11,995 bases of DNA from JBFLXN01 sp040755715 [NCBI: Candidatus Edwardsbacteria bacterium] (GCA_040755715.1 JBFLXN010000073.1:1-11995), one strand, 5' to 3'. Positions 1-5,628 are shown, counted from the first letter of the stretch. Notes: generated by a model from the letters alone, not told the origin. Program-made: numbers and translations.

Positions 1-64
1 ATCTTTAACCTCCTCGGAAATTTTTTGACATTTAAATTATATCATAATTTCCGAGGATACTCAA
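1..64 (-). promoter_or_regulatory. Promoter and ribosome binding site of a gene starting just off the left edge
   Basis: On the minus strand a -35 box TTGAGT (59-64) and a -10 box TATAAT (36-41) are separated by exactly 17 nt. Downstream lies AGGAGG (9-14), 6 nt before an AT at positions 2-1, the last two bases of the window. If the next base outside is G, this is an ATG with an ideal Shine-Dalgarno. The promoter lies inside the end of the broken repeat protein gene, whose stop codon (32-34) is just downstream of the -10 box. The gene itself is outside the window. My inference is that it belongs to an inserted element, possibly a transposase. Confidence 0.6.
11..58. repeat. 12-bp perfect inverted repeat overlapping promoter and RBS
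   Basis: TCCTCGGAAATT (11-22) and AATTTCCGAGGA (47-58) are perfect reverse complements with a 24-nt loop. One arm lies between the -35 and -10 boxes of the minus-strand promoter; the other overlaps its Shine-Dalgarno. Transcription from that promoter should start near position 29, inside the loop, so its RNA would lack the first arm. A read-through transcript from the upstream gene would carry both arms and could hide the ribosome binding site. Alternatively the arms are two operator half-sites. Confidence 0.6.
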
Positions 65-1540
65 GAAATAATCAGACTGGAAATCACTATTTTTTGTTGG
101 AATAAATAATTTTTCACCAGTAACTATGATATATCCGCCATCAGAGGTCTGCTGGACAGAATGGCCACCATCATTATTAGTTCCGCCAAAAGTCCTCGTC
201 CATACGGTATCACCTGTAGAATTCGTTTTAATAAGATAGACATCACCTAGGCCTGCACCAAAAGAGTAGGTCCATCCTGTAATGATATATCCGCCATCAG
301 AGGTCTGCTGGACAGACCAGCCCTCATCAGTATCAGTTCCGCCAAAGGTCCTCGTCCATACGGTATCACCTGTAGAATTCGTCTTAATAAGATAGACATC
401 ATCTGAGCCTGCACCGAAGGAATTAGTTCGTCCTGTAATGATATATCCGCCATCAGAGGTCTGCTGGACAGAATGGCCATTATCATAGTTAGCTCCGCCA
501 TAGGTTTTTGTCCATACAGTATCACCTGTAGAATTCGTCTTAATAAGATAGACATCACCTGAGCCTGCACCGAAGGAATTAGTCCCTCCTGTAATGATAT
601 ATCCGCCATCCGAGGTCTGCTGGACAGACCGGCCACCATCATTATTAGTTCCGCCAAAGGTCTTTGTCCATACGGTACCACCTGTAGAATTCGTCTTAAT
701 AAGATAGACATCATAATCGCCTGCACCAAAAGAGTAGGTATATCCTGTAATGATATATCCGCCATCAGAGGTCTGCTGGACAGAATGGCCCTCATCACGA
801 TTAGTTCCGCCAAAGGTCTTTGTCCAGAGGGTGTCTGGAGCCTGGGCAAAACTGACAGAAGGCAGAAGGCAAGAAGCAAAAAGCAGAAAGCAAAAGATCA
901 CACACCCCCTGCCCCCTCTCAAGAGGGGATTTGTCGGTGCAGTCCCCTTTCTCAAGAGGGGATTTACGAGTGTAGTCCCCTCTCTCAAGAGGGGATTTGT
1001 CGGTGCAGTCCCCTCTCTCAAGAGGGGATTTGTCGGTGCAGTCCCCTCTCTCAAGAGGGGATTTGTCGGTGCAGTCCCCTCTCTCAAGAGGGGATTTGTC
1101 GGTGCAGTCCCCCCTCTCAAGAGGGGATTTGTCGGTGCAGTCCCCTCTAATAAGAGGGGATACAGGGGTGTGTTCCCCTTTCTCAAGAGTGAATTTACGA
1201 GTGCAGTCCCCTTTCTCAAGAGGGAATTTACGAGTGTAGTCCCCTCTAATAAGAGGGGATACAGGGGTGTGTTCCCCTTTCTCAAGAGGGAATTTACGAG
1301 TGTAGTCCCCTTTCTCAAGAGGGAATTTACGAGTGCAGTCCCCTCTATCAAGAGGGAATTTACGAGTGCAGTCCCCTTTCTCAAGAGGGAATTTACGAGT
1401 GCAGTCCCCTCTATCAAGAGGGGATATAGGGGTGTAGTCCCCTCTATCAAGAGGGGATATAGGGGTGTGTTCTCCCCTCTTAAGAGGGAATTACGCGGCT
1501 TATCCGCCATACTGACGGCGGATCTGCGATTGAGTTTCAT
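32..1540 (-). CDS. Secreted 52-residue-repeat protein, N-terminally interrupted by a repeat array and C-terminally truncated
   Basis: The mature part is built of tandem 52-residue units of the form [47 protein letters not shown]. This type is common in long secreted or surface proteins of FCB-type bacteria, often with a C-terminal sorting domain. Four units are complete; the fifth stops matching after GGYII, and a foreign tail of about 27 residues runs to the stop, so any sorting domain is missing. A hydrophobic signal peptide ([18 protein letters not shown], cut before QAPDT) lies in mid-ORF, just after a possible GTG start at 899-901. The start given here is the ATG at 1538-1540 because it has a perfect AGGAGG (1546-1551) 5 nt upstream. 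Between that ATG (MKLN...) and the signal peptide lie about 200 residues encoded by the 33-bp array. I infer that MKL- and -IFCFLLF were once adjacent. The ORF can also be opened at an ATG at 1565-1567, which lacks an RBS. Function unknown; probably a compromised gene. Confidence 0.7.
   Translation of the reverse strand: MKLNRRSAVSMADKPRNSLLRGENTPLYPLLIEGTTPLYPLLIEGTALVNSLLRKGTALVNSLLIEGTALVNSLLRKGTTLVNSLLRKGNTPLYPLLLEGTTLVNSLLRKGTALVNSLLRKGNTPLYPLLLEGTAPTNPLLRGGTAPTNPLLREGTAPTNPLLREGTAPTNPLLREGTAPTNPLLREGTTLVNPLLRKGTAPTNPLLRGGRGCVIFCFLLFASCLLPSVSFAQAPDTLWTKTFGGTNRDEGHSVQQTSDGGYIITGYTYSFGAGDYDVYLIKTNSTGGTVWTKTFGGTNNDGGRSVQQTSDGGYIITGGTNSFGAGSGDVYLIKTNSTGDTVWTKTYGGANYDNGHSVQQTSDGGYIITGRTNSFGAGSDDVYLIKTNSTGDTVWTRTFGGTDTDEGWSVQQTSDGGYIITGWTYSFGAGLGDVYLIKTNSTGDTVWTRTFGGTNNDGGHSVQQTSDGGYIIVTGEKLFIPTKNSDFQSDYFLSILGNYDII
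126..830 (-). repeat. Five 156-bp coding repeats
   Basis: The motif GCTGGACAGA recurs at 151, 307, 463, 619 and 775, a strict 156-bp period (52 codons). Copies are nearly identical at nucleotide level over the part encoding [14 protein letters not shown], with differences concentrated at a few positions. That suggests recent duplication or homogenisation. The copy nearest the left edge is cut at about 125. Confidence 0.9.
910..1503. repeat. Array of 18 tandem 33-bp repeats
   Basis: Eighteen head-to-tail units of exactly 33 bp run without interruption. Each has a palindromic half, consensus CCCCTCT-NNNN-AGAGGGG (7-bp stem, 4-nt loop), and a 15-nt linker of one of three kinds. On the plus strand these kinds read ATTTGTCGGTGCAGT, ATTTACGAGTGYAGT, or a variant beginning ATACAGGGGTGTGT. 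The last unit is degenerate. Because 33 is divisible by 3 and several frames of the unit lack stops, the array is open in more than one frame on both strands. It reads as 11-residue repeats such as [11 protein letters not shown] on the minus strand. It sits in frame inside the repeat-protein ORF, between its RBS/start and its signal peptide. Confidence 0.95.
1502..1523. repeat. Short inverted repeat at the array edge
   Basis: ATCCGCC (1502-1508) and GGCGGAT (1517-1523) are perfect complements around an 8-nt loop. They lie at the junction between the 33-bp array and the RBS-supported start codon. They may mark the end of inserted repeat DNA. Confidence 0.55.
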
Positions 1541-1564
1541 TGGTTCCTCCTTTTTGGTTTGTGG

Positions 1565-1586
1565 CATGTAATCTACGGATTACATG
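1565..1586. repeat. 9-bp palindrome upstream of the repeat-protein start
   Basis: CATGTAATC (1565-1573) and GATTACATG (1578-1586) pair perfectly with the 4-nt loop TACG. It lies 14 nt upstream of the AGGAGG of the minus-strand gene. It may be an operator, an RNA hairpin in the leader, or a dispersed palindrome. No U tract follows it, so it is not a convincing terminator. Confidence 0.6.
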
Positions 1587-1621
1587 GAAATCAGCCAGGG
1601 TTGCTCTACTAACTTTTAACC

Positions 1622-1945
1622 TTACCCATTTCTCCTTATAGTAGTCACATTCATTGTTTTATCGCGCATTATTACAATCATTCCTTGCCATTCTGCTTTG
1701 GGGAAAGAGCTAGAGGAATATTTTCCTCCAATAGATTTTGGATTTAGAACTTCTTTCTCCCTTTTCAGTGCTTTGTTAAATTTTGGCTCAAAATCTGCCT
1801 GAAAGCCTTCTGGCACAATAATATAAGCCTGTTTTGCCTTTACAACGACGCCCTGCCTGCCTCTTGGCAAGGCTGAGGGCCTGCCCGGAGGCTTCAATCT
1901 GCTCCGTAGGAGCAAACTGTTTGTAGAGAAAATAACCCATAACAT
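1622..1945 (-). pseudogene. Degraded ORF, unrecognised, with repeat-derived N-terminus
   Basis: An ORF of 107 codons. Its C-terminal 70 or so residues (from KQAYIIVPEGFQADFEPKF to the end, NVTTIRRNG) have the look of real protein sequence. Its first 35 residues are encoded by low-complexity GC-rich repeat DNA and a hairpin element (1900-1926) and are rich in R, P, G and L. The ATG at 1943-1945 has no Shine-Dalgarno. I read it as the 3' remnant of a gene whose 5' part was lost to repeat insertion; it could also be a short gene fused to repeat sequence. I do not recognise the family, and whether it is expressed is unknown. Confidence 0.4.
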
Positions 1946-2034
1946 AAAAAATCTACTACAAACAGGCCGCCTCTATGAGGCTTTAATTTTTCTCTCGCAA
2001 CATCATTCTACAAACAGGTCGCCTCTGCGAGGCT
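1900..2034. repeat. Three copies of a 27-nt hairpin repeat (CTACAAACAG family)
   Basis: Copy A is on the minus strand (1926 down to 1900), copies B (1956-1982) and C (2008-2034) on the plus strand. All begin with CTACAAACAG, followed by a 3-nt spacer and a 5-bp stem with a 3-nt loop at identical positions. In B and C the stem is GCCTC/GAGGC; in A it is GCTCC/GGAGC, so both arms have changed together. B and C match at 24 of 27 positions. The layout resembles REP-type hairpin elements. No associated transposase is seen in the window. Confidence 0.75.
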
Positions 2035-2072
2035 CGGAGCAAGAGAAGAACAAGCCAAGAAGGCTTAAACGC

Positions 2073-2148
2073 TTGTCAGTGTTGATTTTCCTTCACTCCG
2101 TTCAGGATAAATCGTGCCAATTTTAGACAAAATTTTAACAAAGTCGTG
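2073..2148 (+). repeat. Dispersed 76-bp repeat, copy 1
   Basis: This stretch is the reverse complement of 11920-11995 with a single difference (C at 2113 against A at 11955), so 75 of 76 positions match. It lies in the gene-free stretch 1946-2245, which otherwise holds the hairpin repeats and a short dyad. The second copy runs into the window edge, so the true repeat may be longer. Confidence 0.9.
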
Positions 2149-2193
2149 CCTTTTAATACTTTGCGATTTTCGGATAAAGACTAGCTAACGCTT

Positions 2194-2234
2194 ACGGTGA
2201 TTTCTCATCACTGGCATCATCTTTTCATCACCGT
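2194..2234. repeat. 8-bp dyad downstream of the CsgG-like gene
   Basis: ACGGTGAT (2194-2201) and ATCACCGT (2227-2234) are perfect complements around a 25-nt loop, starting 11 nt past the stop of the minus-strand CsgG-like gene. The loop contains further TCATCA repeats. It could shape the 3' end of that transcript, but no U run follows, so I do not call a terminator. Confidence 0.4.
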
Positions 2235-2245
2235 CATCGGCCTTT

Positions 2246-3019
2246 TCACGGATGGGGTGGTGGCAAAGGAATTTCTGTTTCACCAGGAGGCTTCTCTTCC
2301 TTTTTACCTCCGAGAAGCAAGGCAGCGGTAACACCACCACTAGCGACAGCTCCACCCAGAACAAACCATAGCCAAGTCTTTTTCTTCCCCTTTGGTTGAA
2401 GCGCTCTTTTGGCTTCTTCTTCTTGCTTTTTTTTCAATTGGGCTAGTCCCTTCTCTTCTTCGGTCCTTTTCTTGGCTTCTTCCTCTCTCATTTTCATCTC
2501 TTCAGGAGTAAGTTTCCTTTCCACACCTAATACTTTGTTCGCCATCGTCTCCGCTATATTTCTCATAGTGATAACTAACAATCTGTCTATCGGCCCAGTG
2601 CAGTCTTCAGTAACTGCTTCATCAATCTTTCCTGTCTCCACATCAATTAGTCTTAAATTCACGGTATAGGTATTTCCAACCTTTCCAATACTTCCAGCAA
2701 TCATCTTTTCTACGCCAATCAACTGTCCAACCTCAACTGCACAGGCATCTGAAGTGCAACCTGTCTGTTGAAATCCTTGTTCCTTTAAGATTTCCTCCAT
2801 TTTTGCCCTTTCCATTACCTCAAAAGCACGGGTGTTAAAAAGCTCTGTTTTCAACCGGTCAGAAAGTGCAGAAACTTCATCAGCAGGAACCCCTAAGGCA
2901 TCCATCGCCAGAATGCCTATGGAGAATTTCTTCTGCCTCTGCTCTTGGGCGACGGCGAAATCACCACCGATATTTACTACTATGAACACCACTAAAAGAA
3001 CTGATGATATGAATCTCAT
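2246..3019 (-). CDS. Secreted CsgG-domain protein with C-terminal coiled coil and membrane segment
   Basis: 257 residues. A signal peptide (1-24, cut at AVA/QEQ) is followed by a CsgG-like domain at about 31-165. Its features are FSIGILAMDALGV, an RLKTELFNTRAFEVMER stretch, and IGVEKMIAGSIGKVGNTYTVNLRLIDVETGKI. A Cys pair (C88, C93) lies between them. Then come a highly charged, probably coiled-coil stretch (172-213), a hydrophobic segment (about 215-237) and a short Pro-rich tail. CsgG-type domains occur in outer-membrane secretion or assembly factors and in many uncharacterised periplasmic proteins. The second membrane segment and coiled coil show this is not a plain curli CsgG, so the role is open. 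The start is fixed by AGGAGG (3028-3033), 8 nt before the ATG. It begins only 16 nt after the hepT stop and is probably co-transcribed with it. Confidence 0.8.
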   Translation of the reverse strand: MRFISSVLLVVFIVVNIGGDFAVAQEQRQKKFSIGILAMDALGVPADEVSALSDRLKTELFNTRAFEVMERAKMEEILKEQGFQQTGCTSDACAVEVGQLIGVEKMIAGSIGKVGNTYTVNLRLIDVETGKIDEAVTEDCTGPIDRLLVITMRNIAETMANKVLGVERKLTPEEMKMREEEAKKRTEEEKGLAQLKKKQEEEAKRALQPKGKKKTWLWFVLGGAVASGGVTAALLLGGKKEEKPPGETEIPLPPPHP

Positions 3020-3035
3020 TTTTTGTTCCTCCTTT

Positions 3036-3398
3036 CTATTTTTTATTTCCCCTTTCTTGCAATTCTTTAAGAATCTTTTCTATTTTTTCTTTAAGTTCAG
3101 GAAGATTATTATTACTTACTCCCCATACCACTTCCCATTTTATACCAAAATAATGATGAACTATCTTGTCCCTTATTCTTGCGGTGTTTTTCCAATCAAT
3201 ATCTTTGTATTTATCCCTAAAGTCAGATGATAAATTTTTAATCGCTTCACCAATAATTTGAATATTACGAACTATTGCATCCTGGGTCTTTATATCCTGT
3301 AAAAACTCCTCATAACGCATTTCCCTGATATAGTTATTGATTCTGTTTATAGATTCTATAATATCACGAAGGAATTCTTCGTCGCCTCTCTTAGACAT
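3036..3398 (-). CDS. hepT: HepT-like RNase toxin (HEPN, DUF86)
   Basis: 120 residues, the usual size for HepT. The catalytic HEPN motif R-x4-H-x-Y is intact as RDKIVHHY (R76, H81, Y83). The rest is the expected helical bundle, with IGEAIKNLSSDF preceding the motif. In characterised MntA-HepT pairs, HepT is a toxin RNase, and MntA silences it by AMPylating the motif tyrosine. Here the start codon overlaps the 3' end of mntA by 8 nt, so translation is probably coupled. The next gene downstream, on the same strand, encodes the CsgG-like protein, and the Shine-Dalgarno of that gene lies just past the hepT stop. Identification of the family is secure from motif and context; toxicity in this host is inferred. 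Confidence 0.92.
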   Translation of the reverse strand: MSKRGDEEFLRDIIESINRINNYIREMRYEEFLQDIKTQDAIVRNIQIIGEAIKNLSSDFRDKYKDIDWKNTARIRDKIVHHYFGIKWEVVWGVSNNNLPELKEKIEKILKELQERGNKK

Positions 3399-3726
3399 AA
3401 ATCACATTTCTTTTAATTTCTTCAGCGATTTTCTTGATTCTTATGGTCTCCACACTATCAGGGGTTAGAATATCCACTTTCCTGCCAAATAGAATTTCAA
3501 GACAGTAAGATAATTCCATAAATGCTTCAAAAAGTCCTTTGAAATTTTTGCCAAAAGAATTGAGGTCAAACTCAACAAGCAAATCAACATCACTCTTTTT
3601 TGTTTGTCTTCCCACAATCCAGGAGCCAAACAAACCAATTCTTTTGACTCCGTACTTTTTAAAAACATCTCTATTTTCCTGTAAGAGTTTTATTATTTCA
3701 TCTTTTGTAAGATTTTTTAGTTTCAT
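3391..3726 (-). CDS. mntA: MntA-like minimal nucleotidyltransferase antitoxin
   Basis: 111 residues. The nucleotidyltransferase signature G-S-x10-D-x-D is complete: G34, S35, then D46 and D48 in SDVDLLVEF. A third acidic residue is D85 in GRKVDIL. These residues bind metal and nucleotide in this fold, so the enzyme looks active. In studied pairs it transfers AMP from ATP onto HepT. GAAGGA (minus strand, near 3737) gives a fair Shine-Dalgarno 6 nt before the ATG. It overlaps hepT by 8 nt in the standard antitoxin-then-toxin order. The 121 nt upstream of it, to the tlpA-like stop, contain two small hairpins and no clear promoter. Confidence 0.92.
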   Translation of the reverse strand: MKLKNLTKDEIIKLLQENRDVFKKYGVKRIGLFGSWIVGRQTKKSDVDLLVEFDLNSFGKNFKGLFEAFMELSYCLEILFGRKVDILTPDSVETIRIKKIAEEIKRNVIYV

Positions 3727-3808
3727 TTTTATCCTTCAATGAAGTTTGCCCTGAACCATTATCTGCCTTCAGGTTCTTTCGCTATCATCTCTTGATGTGT
3801 GTAATAGC

Positions 3809-3851
3809 CGTGGATTTTTAATCCACGAGCAGTTTGGTGATTAAAAATCAC
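3809..3851. repeat. Two related small hairpins at the 3' end of the TlpA-like gene
   Basis: Hairpin 1 is CGTGGATT-TTT-AATCCACG (3809-3827, 8-bp stem). Hairpin 2 is GTGATT-AAA-AATCAC (3837-3851, 6-bp stem) and contains the tlpA-like stop codon (3848-3850). Both follow the plan GTG(G)ATT-3 nt-AATC(C)AC, with the extra G matched by an extra C, so they look like members of one family. No U tract follows on the minus strand. A role as a transcript 3' end is possible but not shown. Confidence 0.65.
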
Positions 3852-4402
3852 TGTCTACTCTCAATATCTGTAGTCTCGGGTATTCCTAAACTTCTCCCCA
3901 CATTTTTTAGCATTTCTTCTTTCTTTTGTTCAGAAAATCCTGTTTTAATCCATCTGATTGTTCCTTCTCTATCAATAATAAACAGCGTTGGCAAGTTTTC
4001 TACCTGATATAGTCTTTTCACTCTTGAATACTTATCAAAGAGAACTGGTAGAGAGATTACTCTGGTAAAAACGCTATCTTCAATCGTTTGTTTCTCTTCA
4101 CCGCTGGCAACCAAAAAAATGCGCAGAGAATCCAATCCAAATTTTCCTTGAATCTCTTCTAAGAAAGGTATTTCCTCTTGGCAGGGCTTGCACCAGGTTG
4201 CCCAGAAACTCAAAATAACTACATTCCTTTCTTGTTTGCTTTTCTTGTTTCTCGGTTTTCCGCAATAATCACTCAGATAGAAATCATTGTTGTGAAGCGT
4301 CTTCAGATAGAAGGTGGGTGCTCTATCGCCCATTTTCAAAGAATCCTGAGCATAGGCAGGAATAGTTAAAAATATGCCTAAGAAAAAAGAGAAAATTTTC
4401 AT
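3848..4402 (-). CDS. Secreted TlpA/ResA-like thiol-disulfide oxidoreductase
   Basis: 184 residues. The signal peptide is 1-18 (AYA/QDS). A thioredoxin/AhpC-TSA fold follows: GDRAPTFYLKTL (25-36), the active site FWATWCKPCQEE with C71 and C74, and the cis-proline P138 in ENLPTLFII. One further Cys (C47) lies in an insertion before the active site. Proteins of this type act outside the cytoplasmic membrane, reducing or oxidising disulfides, for example in cytochrome c maturation; the partner cannot be deduced here. There is no convincing Shine-Dalgarno before the ATG, but a good promoter lies just upstream (4424-4452). It stands between corA and mntA-hepT, on the same strand as both. Confidence 0.88.
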   Translation of the reverse strand: MKIFSFFLGIFLTIPAYAQDSLKMGDRAPTFYLKTLHNNDFYLSDYCGKPRNKKSKQERNVVILSFWATWCKPCQEEIPFLEEIQGKFGLDSLRIFLVASGEEKQTIEDSVFTRVISLPVLFDKYSRVKRLYQVENLPTLFIIDREGTIRWIKTGFSEQKKEEMLKNVGRSLGIPETTDIESRQ

Positions 4403-4423
4403 ATTTTAACAGCGTTTAGTAAT

Positions 4424-4452
4424 ATTTTATACTTTTTAAATATAAAAGTCAA
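4424..4452 (-). promoter_or_regulatory. Promoter of the TlpA-like gene
   Basis: Minus strand: -35 TTGACT (4447-4452) and -10 TAAAAT (4424-4429), separated by 17 nt; TATAAA (4426-4431) is an overlapping alternative at 15 nt. The expected start of transcription is about 15 nt before the ATG. The -35 box is part of the first unit of the 51-bp triplication. Confidence 0.65.
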
Positions 4453-4586
4453 GAAAAATTATTAAGCGATAAAAGATTACCACCTTTTAAATATAGAAGT
4501 CAAGAAAAATTATTAAGCGATAAAAGATTACCACCTTTTAAATATAGAAGTCAAGAAAAATTATTAAGCGATAAAAGATTACCACC
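4434..4586. repeat. Three tandem 51-bp repeats between corA and the TlpA-like gene
   Basis: Units at 4434-4484, 4485-4535 and 4536-4586. Units 2 and 3 are identical; unit 1 differs at one position. Each unit carries a minus-strand TTGACT and an AGGTGGTAATC that copies the last codons and stop of corA. The real corA stop (4579-4581) lies in unit 3. So the corA 3' end plus a -35 element has been triplicated. Only unit 1 is followed by a proper -10 box. Confidence 0.95.
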
Positions 4587-5493
4587 TTTTATAGTGCCAA
4601 AATAGGAGAAAACCAAGCATAGAGAAAATGGCTAACCCTGCTATTATCCAAAAAGCATAAGTAAGATTCTGCAGAGGTATCTTTACATTCATAGAAAAAA
4701 CGGAAACAACAAAAGTCGGCATCATAATAGCGATAACAATGACATTCAAGGTTTTCATTAGCACATTCAGATTATTGTTCACAATGGAAGCACGAGCATC
4801 CATTAAACTGGCGAGGATATTGGAATATATTTCTGCCTGTCTATAGCACTGACTATTTTCAATGATAATATCATCTAAAAACTCCAGTTCTTCCTGAGTA
4901 AATCCTACTTTTATAGCATTATTTTTTAGTTTTTCTACCAGGACCCCGTTGGAATCTATAGCATTTAGATAATAAACCAGGCTTTTTTGAAGAGTAAACA
5001 AATTTATAAGATGTTTGTTTTCCATTGAGCGGTTAATTTTCTGTTCTAGGTCATCAGAAATCATCGTCATAACTCTTAAATGTTCTAAGAAATGATAAAT
5101 AGAGCGATAGATGAGTTTAAGCATAAGATTGGCGAGAGAAGTAACTTTTGCGAAGTGCTTTCCATCAAAAGGATTGATTTCTTCGTTCAGCACCAGGATT
5201 AAAAAATCACTAGAGAAAAACACACCCATCGTAGCAGCTTTAAATAATAAGTAGTCCTTGGCTGAGTAGTTTCTGGGTCGTTTAAAAATAAATGCCAAAT
5301 GATTTGGTTCAAATTCCAATCGTGAAGGTTCATCAGGGTCTAAAGCGGAATTAAGGGTGTGTTCATCTATTTTATAATTATCAACAAGAAATTGCTTTTC
5401 ACTTTCGTCAGGATTAAAGTAGACCAAAATCGGACTCTTTTCTTCGTCACTTTCAACAATTCGTTCCGAAACAATTTGATATCTTTTCAACAT
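4579..5493 (-). CDS. corA: CorA-family divalent cation transporter
   Basis: 304 residues from the chosen start. A soluble N-terminal domain of about 245 residues has a long helical region (115-245). Two membrane helices (about 248-266 and 279-299) end in the basic tail HYKRW. The loop signature after the first helix reads FSMNVKIPL: the family's GMN motif is SMN here (267-269), with M and N kept. CorA proteins are pentameric Mg2+ (or Co2+, Ni2+, Zn2+) channels of the inner membrane, and the Gly to Ser change could alter selectivity or gating. The start is ATG 5491-5493, with AGGAGG six or so nt upstream. The frame stays open for 38 further codons to an ATG at 5605-5607, but that one has no RBS and the extension matches leader or repeat sequence. 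Confidence 0.88.
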   Translation of the reverse strand: MLKRYQIVSERIVESDEEKSPILVYFNPDESEKQFLVDNYKIDEHTLNSALDPDEPSRLEFEPNHLAFIFKRPRNYSAKDYLLFKAATMGVFFSSDFLILVLNEEINPFDGKHFAKVTSLANLMLKLIYRSIYHFLEHLRVMTMISDDLEQKINRSMENKHLINLFTLQKSLVYYLNAIDSNGVLVEKLKNNAIKVGFTQEELEFLDDIIIENSQCYRQAEIYSNILASLMDARASIVNNNLNVLMKTLNVIVIAIMMPTFVVSVFSMNVKIPLQNLTYAFWIIAGLAIFSMLGFLLFWHYKRW

Positions 5494-5527
5494 CTTTATT
5501 CCTCCTTTGCTCCGCACCCCTAATAAT

Positions 5528-5605
5528 GCCTCGCCCGTAAGGAGGGAATAAAAAGAGGGGCGAAAAAAATCATTTAAAGAATGTCTCACCTCGTAAGGGC
5601 GAAGC
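5528..5605 (-). promoter_or_regulatory. Possible structured leader of corA mRNA
   Basis: In the corA leader RNA, GCTTCGCCC (5605-5597) can pair with GGGCGAGGC (5536-5528) over 9 bp including one G-U. After an internal loop of TTAC against CTTAC, GAGG (5592-5589) pairs with CCTC (5545-5542). The helix sits between promoter and RBS, a place where Mg-responsive RNAs act in other bacteria. It matches no riboswitch class I know, and it may instead be a dispersed palindromic repeat. Confidence 0.4.
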
Positions 5606-5628
5606 ATGTCGGTCTACCAGTATTTATA

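Noticed and set aside
247-879. Second minus-strand gene of 210 codons
   Set aside because: It is the alternative frame of the 156-bp repeats. It has no signal-peptide logic or RBS, and the [14 protein letters not shown] frame is the recognisable one.
910-1503. CRISPR array
   Set aside because: The 33-bp units follow each other without unique spacers; linkers are only three recurrent types, and no cas gene is near.
750-1571. Plus-strand gene of 273 codons
   Set aside because: It is open only because the 33-bp repeat lacks stops in several frames; its first part is antisense to the secreted repeat protein, and there is no RBS.
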